DNA from: Mannheimia indoligenes
GTDB lineage: Bacteria > Pseudomonadota > Gammaproteobacteria > Enterobacterales > Pasteurellaceae
DNA: 64,000 bases
Reading direction: 5' to 3'
Assembly (NCBI RefSeq): GCF_036880405.1
Contig: NZ_JBAJJM010000007.1
Coordinates: 248,001-312,000 of the forward strand
Each line of letters starts with the position of its first letter. Position 1 is the stretch's first letter. Shown piece by piece: positions 35,401 to 42,012 of the stretch. The translations under genes and the position numbers were made by a program. The notes beneath the pieces are model-generated. The model had not been told where the DNA came from. It saw only the letters and a list, made by a program, of their open reading frames with translations, and did no database searches.

Positions 35401-35989
35401 TTAACGCCCTTTCCGGTGTAGTTAATTCAGCTGAAATAATTTCACTTTCTTTTACCCCTTGCGGATAAAACTGCTCTCGCCATACATCTTCGCTTAATTT
35501 TTTCAGTAAATCAGATTGGTTCGGCTGTAAATCAAGATCAAATCGCACGCCTGACTCGAAGGCAAACTGCACCAACATTTTTTGGCAGAAGCTGTGAATG
35601 GTAAACACGCTGGCAGTGTCAATTTCACGTTCGGCAATGCTCAAACGTAATAATGCTTCGTGAATGTGATTGATATGCGGATAGAGCTGCTCTAAAAACT
35701 CAAGATTATTAGCATAAGATTTATTTTCTGTTTTCTCCCCATTCACTTTATCTTTTAAAAAATCGGCACATTGCTGAATATTTTTTCGGATACGATTTTT
35801 CAGCTCCTCCGTTGCTGCTTTGGTAAAAGTTACCACTAAAATTTGCTCAACAGTTAAAGGCATAACACCTACGCCTAGTAATAAACGTAGGTAAATATTG
35901 GCAATGGTAAACGTCTTCCCCGTGCCGGCAGAGGCTTCAATTAAGACAGATTTATTTAAGGGTAATTTAATAGGGTTTAGATTTTGCAT
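32465..35989 (-). CDS. recB: Exodeoxyribonuclease V beta subunit RecB
   Basis: RecB is the 3'-5' helicase and nuclease subunit of RecBCD, which processes double-strand breaks and degrades foreign linear DNA until it meets a Chi site. I start at the ATG at 35989 (1174 residues) because MQNLNPIKLPL lines up with the E. coli start; a TTG 24 bases upstream is possible, and neither has a clear ribosome site. Walker A ASAGTGKT is at 19-26; helicase motifs AMIDEFQDTD, TIHGSKGLQYPIVWLPF and FYVALTRAES are present; the nuclease motif VDCIVQMNGKFYLIDYKSN is near 1085. recC and recD are not adjacent. Confidence 0.96.
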   Translation of the reverse strand: MQNLNPIKLPLNKSVLIEASAGTGKTFTIANIYLRLLLGVGVMPLTVEQILVVTFTKAATEELKNRIRKNIQQCADFLKDKVNGEKTENKSYANNLEFLEQLYPHINHIHEALLRLSIAEREIDTASVFTIHSFCQKMLVQFAFESGVRFDLDLQPNQSDLLKKLSEDVWREQFYPQGVKESEIISAELTTPERALNAVRNYLASELPEPKAFLAQDFTEQLAQYNRFIDEVKSYWKANGEALVEAIRHDLKNKTTLHGGWYRSATFETGVIVMNQWVNSSNRDLPDEFYLFTTEKIAAGTKKSCEPMDLPQLAKNQDFLTAYQQQFENSLKAILLYQFLISLKTKLAEYKQSHPERGFDDLLIMLNQALKNPQTGKALAQKIRSIYPFAMIDEFQDTDLTQYEIFSQIFMEGQSDNGFIMIGDPKQSIYKFRGADIFTYLRAAKQADEQFTLGKNWRSLPEVVQAVNNLFYFANKDKSPFLYDDIGFHPVEADGRKGKLMSEQGHFVCYTRDKTNLDERAEICAYQIHQQLKAMNEGKFGIEKNGEFNPFEPKDITILVRKGSQAKRIKKALAKRNIKSVYLAESASVFGSEIATELCWILQAGLNPYNYKALLSALGSTLWGLSAAEIYRYKENEMLWDLKVNQFVEYSTIWKEQGILPMLHKIYLEQGIIERLKGLPNADRLITDLLHLTEILQETSQALESEAELVRWYEKQISSPDFNDEQQLRLESEEELIKIVTIHGSKGLQYPIVWLPFAAEKSEGDTKVNLGLYRNTQGKLDWYLGEKEAKEQIQNEAYAEDLRLFYVALTRAESQLNLVLPKMISGWSPLHYLLAEGELPKDEVSVADYFEKKQISADIIEVAEHLPFSRWESGKTEESYQAKTFSGNIRVVGQITSFTSLYAQHERFSEGKAERVIDLAQDRDVHIELIEPDYTVETDAFSPFQFPHGIKVGTVLHSFFEHCRFGEQIDKESVVKVCEQLGLSEEWLEPTLGWFERILATPLPEANFCLKEIDETKRLNEWQFYLRLKNDKALHQLNALLKQHSPLAKNLPELQLPQLEGFVRGFVDCIVQMNGKFYLIDYKSNFLGYLPQNYSIENIQREMGRQRYDLQYLLYTLAVHRYLTVRLSENYDYERDFGGVAYLFLRAMNGESASGVYFDKPSKLLIEEMDRLFG

Positions 35990-36106
35990 AACGTAAAAGT
36001 AGGAAAACGACAAATAATAAGATTTTATCTATAAAGAAAAAGAATGGCTAGTGTGAACCAAATTTACTCTTTTTTATTCTATCTCGGAGAAAAATTTCAT
36101 TTATTA

Positions 36107-36122
36107 TGTGATCAAGCTCACA
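36107..36122. promoter_or_regulatory. Perfect CRP-type binding site
   Basis: TGTGATCAAGCTCACA matches the CRP consensus TGTGAN6TCACA at all ten defined positions. It lies about 120 bases before the recB start and about 365 before the porin start, so the target gene is uncertain. Confidence 0.65.
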
Positions 36123-36362
36123 AATCTAAATAAAAGTTTGAATTTTTTTCGTTTTTGTGTACACATAAAATCCCCCTCTTTCCATCCCCTAAAAAAATAT
36201 ATATAAATCAATAAGTTAATTTTCACCTTAAAAATTTCACTCCAAAAGAATTATTGAAAATGTGATCCATACCTCATTTTTAAATGGAGTAAAATTTCAT
36301 TAAAAATTCATAACATATTGATTTTTAATGATTTTATAAAAGTTCCCTAAAACCCTCGAAAT

Positions 36363-36391
36363 TTGACGAAAAAAATTTATTTGTGTAAATT
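36363..36391 (+). promoter_or_regulatory. Candidate porin promoter
   Basis: TTGACG and TAAATT are separated by exactly 17 bases. The element sits inside an inverted repeat (CGAAATTT upstream, AAATTTCG downstream). It would start the RNA about 90 bases before the porin ATG. Confidence 0.45.
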
Positions 36392-36487
36392 TCGCCACAA
36401 CAAGGGAACACTTTGTGTTACACGATTTTTAACGTTGCTAGGTAACTAGCTTGTTGAAACTTTAACTACTACTATAAGGAAAACATT

Positions 36488-37585
36488 ATGAAAAAAACAT
36501 TTCTTGCATTAGCAGTTGCAGCAATGGCTGCCAGTGGGGCAAACGCAACCGTTATCTATCAACAAGACGGTACTAAAATTGATGTTGATGGTCGCCTTGC
36601 ATTAGAAGTTATTAAAGCTAAAGACAAACGTACTGACGTTCTTGACAGAGGTTCACGTGTGCGTTTCCGTGCATTCCAAGAACTTACCGGTGGTTATGAA
36701 GCTTTAGCAGTAGCAGAATTACGTTTCTCTAATGCAAATGGTATTGGTAACGATATTCGTGCACATCGTTTATTCGGTGGTGTTCAACACAAAGATATCG
36801 GTTCTTTAACTTTTGGTAAACAATTAGTATTAGGCGACCATATTCCTAAAGCAAACTACACTTGGGAAATGGGCGGAAACGTATTCTTAGATGCTCACGG
36901 TAAAGCATTACACTTTATGTCTGCAAAATTTAACGGTGTTCGTGTAGCTGCAGACTACTATGTGGGTAACTCAAATAAACAAGCAGTAGATGCAGGTCAA
37001 GGTTTCCAATTCGGTTTATTCTATGATGGTGAATTAGGCGATGCAAAAGTACGCTTCGGTTCAGGCTACGGTGAATTAACTGCGGCTAAAGCTGGTGCAT
37101 CAATTACAAACTGTACCGCTACAGTATTAACGTTAGAAGGTAACAGAGTATGTATTAAAGAAACCGTTACTACAGGCAAAGAAGAAGAATTCAAACGTAA
37201 ATTTGCAGGTGTAGGTTTTGATATCAATTACGGTAACTTTACCACAGGTATTGACTGGGCTTACGCTAAATCACCAAAAGGTCAAGCAGCAAATACATTC
37301 CAAACATTTGGTGTGAAAAAATTTGAGAAAATCAACCGCTTTGACGTAGGTGTGAAATTAGCAGTAACGCCACAAAATAATATCTATGGTGGTGTATTAT
37401 TCGGTAACGGTCAAAACGCTGGTGAAGCTAAAGCGAAAAACTTAGGTTGGAAACTTGGTGTTGATCACAAATTCAACAAATTCGTTGCTATTTACCTAGA
37501 AGGTGGTAAAGCTAGAACCAAACAAGCAGGTAAAACTATTGAAGACAATAGCAGAATCGGCTTAGGTACTCGTATCACATTCTAA
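36488..37585 (+). CDS. Outer-membrane porin, OmpP2/OmpH-like
   Basis: This is a general diffusion porin of the Gram-negative porin family. A signal peptide ends at residue 20 (SGANA-TVIYQQ). The mature protein starts with DGTKIDVDGRLALEV and RVRFRAFQELTGGYEALAVAELRF, the first beta strands of OmpP2/OmpH proteins, and ends with the outer-membrane targeting C-terminal Phe (LGTRITF). Length 365 is typical of a 16-strand barrel. The segment around residues 200-235, with two cysteines (ITNCTATVLTLEGNRVCIKE), is probably an extracellular loop. Strong codon bias (GGTAAA-, GGTGTT-rich) suggests high expression. It has a 5-base AAGGA before the ATG. Confidence 0.92.
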   Translation: MKKTFLALAVAAMAASGANATVIYQQDGTKIDVDGRLALEVIKAKDKRTDVLDRGSRVRFRAFQELTGGYEALAVAELRFSNANGIGNDIRAHRLFGGVQHKDIGSLTFGKQLVLGDHIPKANYTWEMGGNVFLDAHGKALHFMSAKFNGVRVAADYYVGNSNKQAVDAGQGFQFGLFYDGELGDAKVRFGSGYGELTAAKAGASITNCTATVLTLEGNRVCIKETVTTGKEEEFKRKFAGVGFDINYGNFTTGIDWAYAKSPKGQAANTFQTFGVKKFEKINRFDVGVKLAVTPQNNIYGGVLFGNGQNAGEAKAKNLGWKLGVDHKFNKFVAIYLEGGKARTKQAGKTIEDNSRIGLGTRITF

Positions 37586-37612
37586 TCTTAAAAATTCACC
37601 TTAGTTTAATTA

Positions 37613-37636
37613 GCCACTCGAAAGAGTGGCTTTTTT
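37613..37636. terminator. Intrinsic terminator after the porin
   Basis: GCCACTC and GAGTGGC form the stem, followed by TTTTTTAT. It is placed 28 bases after the porin stop and also faces the end of the MATE gene. Confidence 0.85.
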
Positions 37637-37668
37637 ATCGCCTAAAATCGATACAACTGAGTGTTAAT

Positions 37669-39060
37669 TTATTTAATTCTTTCTAACTTTTCAATTAATT
37701 GAGCTTCAGGTATAGATTGAATTTTTCGCATTTGCCAAAGTAATAATCCCCCCGCCAAACTTAAGCCAATGCAAAACACCAGCCAAAACCCCTGTGCAGC
37801 CATTGGTTGTACAATCCAATCGGTTCTTGCCAAAATATAACCAAGCGGCATACTCACCACCCAATAACAGAAAATAGTTACATATAAAATAGGTTGAGTG
37901 TGTTTGTAACCACGTAAAATACCATTTGCTACTGCTTGAATGGCATCGGGAATTTGGTAAACCGCTGCGAAAATCAGTAAATGTGCTGTAATTGCAATAG
38001 ATACAGGATTACTAGTAAAGGCAAGTGGAATAACATTTTTCAGCAAAATAATAATGATAGCTGCAATAATCGCTAAGATAGCAGCGGTAATAAGTGAGTG
38101 ATAGCTTAGCACTTTCGCTCTTTCTACATTTTTTTCGCCTAACGTTTGCCCAATCATAATCGTAGTTGCAATTCCAAATGACATCGGGATCATAAAAAAC
38201 AGCGAACTGGTTTGTAAAGCTGCTTGGTGGCTTGCAACGACTTGCGAGCCAAGTGGTGAAAGAAAGAGTGCAGAGGTTGAAAACAACATTACTTCGGTAA
38301 AAATTGCAAAAGCAATCGGCAAACCTAATTTGCAAAGTTTTAGTAAAATTTGACCGCTTGGTGCTTCAAGCCATTTTTCAAATAATTTAATGTCTTTTTG
38401 TGCCGGGTTATGGTAGCAATAATGCAGCATTAAAAAGAACATAATCCAGTTTATAATCGCTGTTGCTACTCCACAGCCTACCGCCCCCATTTCAGGTAAA
38501 CCCAATTTACCAAAAATGAAAATATAGTTAAGCGGAATATTAAGCAATAAGCCGAAAAAGGTAATTCGCATTGCAGGTCTTGGGTTAGAGAGTCCATCGT
38601 TCATACAACGCAAAGCTACACCAAGTAAAGCAGGAATTAACCCTACTGCCATTACCGCTAAATATTGCTGTGATTTAATTGAAAACTGAGCGGGTGTTTC
38701 CATTAAATCTAAAATCAGATGGCTGTTTAAAAAAATAGTCATCAGTGGAATAGACATTACAAATACAATCCAATAGCCTTGTCGTACTTGGTTTGCAATT
38801 AAATGACGGTTGCTAGAACCGTTTAAGTACGAAACAGTAGGTGTAATGGCGTTTAGAAGCCCTAACACAAATAGGAAGAGCGGAAAGTAAATAGAATTAC
38901 TAACTGCAATTGCAGAAACATCATCATCGCTTACCAAGCCAGCCATCACAATATCAGCTAAGCCCATTCCGGAGGCGGAAAGCTGGGAAATAAAAATCGG
39001 CAGCGATAATTTAAATAATTTACGGGCATTTTCCGGATATTCTTGCCATCTTAAATTCAT
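37669..39060 (-). CDS. MATE family multidrug efflux transporter (NorM-like)
   Basis: This 463-residue inner-membrane protein has twelve predicted helices in two similar halves, as in NorM, which exports cationic drugs in exchange for Na+ or H+. Family segments include LSLPIFISQLSASGMGLADIVMAG at 18-41 and GIATTIMIGQTLGEKN near 297. It is a single-gene unit convergent with the porin and about 140 bases downstream of potD on the same strand. Substrate specificity cannot be read from sequence. Confidence 0.92.
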   Translation of the reverse strand: MNLRWQEYPENARKLFKLSLPIFISQLSASGMGLADIVMAGLVSDDDVSAIAVSNSIYFPLFLFVLGLLNAITPTVSYLNGSSNRHLIANQVRQGYWIVFVMSIPLMTIFLNSHLILDLMETPAQFSIKSQQYLAVMAVGLIPALLGVALRCMNDGLSNPRPAMRITFFGLLLNIPLNYIFIFGKLGLPEMGAVGCGVATAIINWIMFFLMLHYCYHNPAQKDIKLFEKWLEAPSGQILLKLCKLGLPIAFAIFTEVMLFSTSALFLSPLGSQVVASHQAALQTSSLFFMIPMSFGIATTIMIGQTLGEKNVERAKVLSYHSLITAAILAIIAAIIIILLKNVIPLAFTSNPVSIAITAHLLIFAAVYQIPDAIQAVANGILRGYKHTQPILYVTIFCYWVVSMPLGYILARTDWIVQPMAAQGFWLVFCIGLSLAGGLLLWQMRKIQSIPEAQLIEKLERIK

Positions 39061-39151
39061 AGTAACCTCTTAAAATCTAGGCGGACTTATTATTCTACCT
39101 TAGAAAGCGGTCGTTTTTTTCAAAATTTTTGCAACTTTTTACAACCAAAGA

Positions 39152-39184
39152 AAAAGCCTCCGGAAATTGCTCTCCAGAGGCTTA
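39152..39184 (-). terminator. Intrinsic terminator after potD
   Basis: On the minus strand AAGCCTCTGGAGAG pairs with the following CCGGAGGCTT and is followed by TTTCTTT. It ends the potD transcript before the MATE gene. Confidence 0.8.
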
Positions 39185-39199
39185 ATAATCAATCAGCAA

Positions 39200-40291
39200 T
39201 TATTTTGCTGCTTTTAACTCTTGGTAGTATTTTTCGTAAAGTTCAATAGCATCACCTACGTCATCTTGCCATTGAGATTTTTGTAACACTTCAGCTGATG
39301 GATAAATTGCTGGATCTTCTGTAATCTCTTTTGGTAACGTTTTTAATGCCTCAACGTTTGAAGTCGGATAACCAATCGCTAATGTTAATTTCTCAGCTAC
39401 TTTTGCACTTAATAAGTAGTTAATTAATTTATGTGCATTTTCTTTATTTTTTGCACTTGCTGGAATTGCTAAAGTATCTACCCAAAGTACCGGTCCTTCT
39501 TGTGGGAATACCATATCAACAGGTGCATTTTCTTTCTTCGCAATACGAACAGAACCATTCCATAATTGACCTACAGAAACCTCACCTGAAATAAATGAGT
39601 TAGCCGGATTGTCTGAAGTAAATGAAAGTACGTTTGGACGTAATTTTTTCAATTCTTCATAAGCTGCTTTGATCTCGTCTGGATCTGTAGTATTTGGATT
39701 TTTACCTAATTTTAATAATGCGATATTGAACACTTCACGAGCATCATCTAATAATTGGATTTTATTAGCAAATTCAGGTTTCCATAAATCGCCCCAAGAG
39801 GTGAAAGCATCGCCTTTATAATCAGCAGTATTAAACGCAATACCCGGTGCTCCTAATAATTGCGGTAATGAGTATTTATTACCCTGGTCATAAGGTTTAT
39901 TTAACCAGTCTGAGTTTAATTCTTTAATAACCGGTAGTTGAGCGTGATCTAATTCCGCTAACATCCCTTCTTTTGCCATTTTAGAAACAAAGTAGTTTGA
40001 TGGAGCGATAACATCGTAACCGCCATCTTTACCTTGTAATTTTAATTTAGCGTACATTGTTTCGTTAGATTCAAGACTTGAAACTTCTACTTTAATGCCC
40101 GTTTCTTTGGTAAATTCATCTAACAAGCCTTCAGGTACATATTCAGTCCAAGTATAAAGGTGAACTGTTTGATTTGTTGCTTGAGGTTTCGCTTCCGCAG
40201 CCGCTTTTGGTTCTGCTGCTTTTTCTTCATTACACGCTGTTAATGCAACTGTTGCTAAACCTGCTGCAAATAAACCCGCTAATTTTTTCAT
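39200..40291 (-). CDS. potD: Spermidine/putrescine-binding lipoprotein PotD
   Basis: PotD is the periplasmic receptor of the PotABCD polyamine importer. The 363-residue precursor has a lipoprotein signal with Cys at position 20 (ALTAC-NEEK), a short Ala/Glu/Pro linker, and a mature domain starting VHLYTWTEYVPEGLLDEFTKETG. The polyamine-site residues typical of PotD (the WTEYVP, SNYF and FISGEVSVGQLWNGS regions) are present. potABC are not adjacent: it is a single gene with its own terminator. H. influenzae is known to have an extra unlinked potD, and this may be the same case. Confidence 0.92.
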   Translation of the reverse strand: MKKLAGLFAAGLATVALTACNEEKAAEPKAAAEAKPQATNQTVHLYTWTEYVPEGLLDEFTKETGIKVEVSSLESNETMYAKLKLQGKDGGYDVIAPSNYFVSKMAKEGMLAELDHAQLPVIKELNSDWLNKPYDQGNKYSLPQLLGAPGIAFNTADYKGDAFTSWGDLWKPEFANKIQLLDDAREVFNIALLKLGKNPNTTDPDEIKAAYEELKKLRPNVLSFTSDNPANSFISGEVSVGQLWNGSVRIAKKENAPVDMVFPQEGPVLWVDTLAIPASAKNKENAHKLINYLLSAKVAEKLTLAIGYPTSNVEALKTLPKEITEDPAIYPSAEVLQKSQWQDDVGDAIELYEKYYQELKAAK

Positions 40292-40437
40292 TTAAGTTTC
40301 TCCGTTAAAAGAAAGTGAGTAAAAAATATAGCCTTGCCTAAGGGCGTTAAAGACTAGCGAATTTTAAGCCACCCCCTAGATTTTGCAAGCCTTTTCTTAT
40401 TAAAAATGTAATTTTTGGCAAAAAACTTTATGATGAG

Positions 40438-40465
40438 CTTGAAATCCCTTAATTTATCGCTATAT
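40438..40465 (+). promoter_or_regulatory. Candidate heat-shock (sigma-32) promoter of grpE
   Basis: CTTGAA, a perfect sigma-32 -35 core, is followed after 14 bases by CGCTATAT (consensus CCCCATNT, five of eight). It is about 45 bases before the grpE ATG. grpE is a heat-shock gene in related bacteria. Confidence 0.5.
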
Positions 40466-40511
40466 TAAGGAAGATTTATAATTTCCAAATTAGGCTTTAA
40501 GAGGATTAAAA

Positions 40512-41105
40512 ATGACCACTCAAAATGAAAACTTACAAGACGAAGTAAAACAAGAAGAAATTCAACCTGAAGTTGTAAATGAAGAAGCTCAGCAAGAAGA
40601 AAATGCCCCTCAAGAAGATCCTTTAGCTCTTGCTCAAGCTCGAATTACTGAATTAGAAACTTATATTGCAGAAGCCGATAAACGTGAACAGGATATTCAA
40701 CTTCGTGCACAGGCAGAAATTCAAAATATTCGTCGCCGTACCGAACAAGATGTGGAAAAAGCTCACAAATTTGCGTTAGAAAAATTTTCTAAAGAGCTAT
40801 TAAATGTAGTTGATAACCTAGAACGTGGTTTAGATGCATTAGATAAAGCAGTTACCGATGAAACAACTCAAGCCTTAGTAGACGGAGTTGAAATGACCCA
40901 TAAAGAGTTTATCAATATATTGGCGAAATTCGGCGTAGTGGCAATGGGCGAAGTGGGTGAAGCCTTTAATCCGGAACTCCACGAAGCCATTTCTATGCAA
41001 CCGGCAGAAGGCATTGAAACAAACCATATCAGCACCGTATTGCAAAAAGGTTACACCTTACACGGTCGTGTAATCCGCCCTGCAATGGTAATGGTTGCCG
41101 CTTAA
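40512..41105 (+). CDS. grpE: Nucleotide exchange factor GrpE
   Basis: GrpE releases ADP from DnaK in the Hsp70 cycle. The 197-residue protein begins with an acidic Glu/Gln-rich disordered tail (1-40), continues with the long dimerising coiled coil (ITELETYIAEADKREQDIQL, about 45-90, then RRRTEQDVEKAHKFALEKF), and ends with the beta domain that contacts DnaK (MTHKEFINILAKFGVVAMGEVGEAFNPELHEAISMQ and RVIRPAMVMVAA, shown here in parts). The ATG follows AGAGGATTAAAA. dnaK and dnaJ are not adjacent. A sigma-32-type promoter is present upstream. Confidence 0.96.
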   Translation: MTTQNENLQDEVKQEEIQPEVVNEEAQQEENAPQEDPLALAQARITELETYIAEADKREQDIQLRAQAEIQNIRRRTEQDVEKAHKFALEKFSKELLNVVDNLERGLDALDKAVTDETTQALVDGVEMTHKEFINILAKFGVVAMGEVGEAFNPELHEAISMQPAEGIETNHISTVLQKGYTLHGRVIRPAMVMVAA

Positions 41106-41201
41106 TTCCAATTTTTCGACTCAGATCGCAAAATTAGCCAAAATGTCCTTTTGTAGCTGTGCTAAATTTAGCCTGTCATTCAATAACAAAAGGAGCTAAA
41201 A

Positions 41202-41492
41202 GTGGAAACAACGATGAGCCTACGATTTGACAAATTACGCTTTGTGAAAAAGCTACAAGAAGCGAACCAATCTCCGGAAATTGCAGAAGCTTTTGCCGAT
41301 GCTCTTGATGATGCATTGGAACAAAGCCAATCGGCATTAGCTACTAAGCAAGATCTTAAAGAGCTAAAAGCAGAAATTCGAACTGAAATTTCTCAGCTTG
41401 AAGTAAGATTAACATCATCAATGTATAAAATGGCAGGTTTTATTTTGGCTGGCGTCGGCGTTCTTATGGGGCTGATGAAATTCATCAACTAA
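41202..41492 (+). CDS. Small coiled-coil membrane protein, DUF1640-like
   Basis: This 96-residue protein has an N-terminal helix (LRFVKKLQEANQSPEIAEAFADALDDAL), a predicted coiled coil (ATKQDLKELKAEIRTEISQLEVRL, shown in part, about 45-70), and one C-terminal membrane helix (AGFILAGVGVLMGLMKFI). The pattern TKQDLKELKAEI-L-TM is typical of DUF1640/CCDC90-like proteins, which often occur in several copies near mobile or toxin genes; no role is established. The start is GTG at 41202, six bases after AAAGGAG; the ATG at 41214 is less well placed. A terminator follows at 41506-41530. Confidence 0.75.
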   Translation: METTMSLRFDKLRFVKKLQEANQSPEIAEAFADALDDALEQSQSALATKQDLKELKAEIRTEISQLEVRLTSSMYKMAGFILAGVGVLMGLMKFIN

Positions 41493-41505
41493 CCAACTCT
41501 AATTC

Positions 41506-41530
41506 TCCCTTATCTCTCTGAGATAAGGGA
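41506..41530 (+). terminator. Intrinsic terminator after the DUF1640-like gene
   Basis: TCCCTTATCTC and GAGATAAGGGA form an 11-bp stem with a three-base loop, followed by TTTTACATTTTT. It lies between the coiled-coil gene and the DUF441 gene. Confidence 0.85.
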
Positions 41531-41550
41531 TTTTACATTTTTAAATAACT

Positions 41551-42003
41551 ATGACATTACAATTTAACTCTGTTGCCCTACTGTTAGTTGTACTAATTGT
41601 ACTGGGCTTAGTCAGCCAAAACAATGCCGTTACAATTTCCGCCGCAGTATTGCTGATTATGCAACAAACGCTACTCTCTAAATATATTCCTTTTATCGAT
41701 CAATATGGTTTAAAAATCGGGATCATTATTTTAACTATTGGTGTACTTAGCCCTCTGGTTTCAGGGCGAATTATGCTCCCTGAACTCAATCAGTTATTGA
41801 ACTGGAAAATGCTGGTGTCTATTATTGCCGGTGTACTGGTGGCGTGGCTTGGAGGACGCGGCGTGGGCTTGATGGGCAATCAACCTGTTTTAGTAACAGG
41901 CTTACTCATCGGCACGATTATTGGCGTTGCATTATTTAAGGGAGTCCCCGTTGGTCCACTCATCGCTGCAGGCATTTTATCGTTGATCATTGGGAAAGTA
42001 TAG
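41551..42003 (+). CDS. DUF441 family inner-membrane protein (YeaL-like)
   Basis: This 150-residue protein consists of about four hydrophobic segments with few charged residues, including a phrase typical of DUF441 (LLIGTIIGVALFKGVPVGPL, about 116-135). The family has no proven function. No Shine-Dalgarno sequence is obvious before the ATG. hrpA starts nine bases after its stop, so the two are probably transcribed together, but a shared role is not evident. Confidence 0.85.
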   Translation: MTLQFNSVALLLVVLIVLGLVSQNNAVTISAAVLLIMQQTLLSKYIPFIDQYGLKIGIIILTIGVLSPLVSGRIMLPELNQLLNWKMLVSIIAGVLVAWLGGRGVGLMGNQPVLVTGLLIGTIIGVALFKGVPVGPLIAAGILSLIIGKV

Positions 42004-42012
42004 CAGGAAGTG

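Larger units (their letters stand above)
35990..36487. other. Long regulatory gap between recB and the porin gene
   Basis: This 498-base AT-rich gap between divergent genes has no convincing open frame. It holds a perfect CRP-type palindrome at 36107-36122, a second half-site (TGTGATCCATA, about 36259), a candidate porin promoter at 36363-36391, and repeated AAAATTTCA words, including GGAGAAAAATTTCATT (about 36086) and GGAGTAAAATTTCATT (about 36284). The porin 5' leader is probably about 90 bases. Confidence 0.6.

Noticed and set aside
32465..36013. TTG start for recB giving eight extra residues
   Set aside because: The ATG at 35989 fits the start of E. coli RecB, and no ribosome site favours the TTG.
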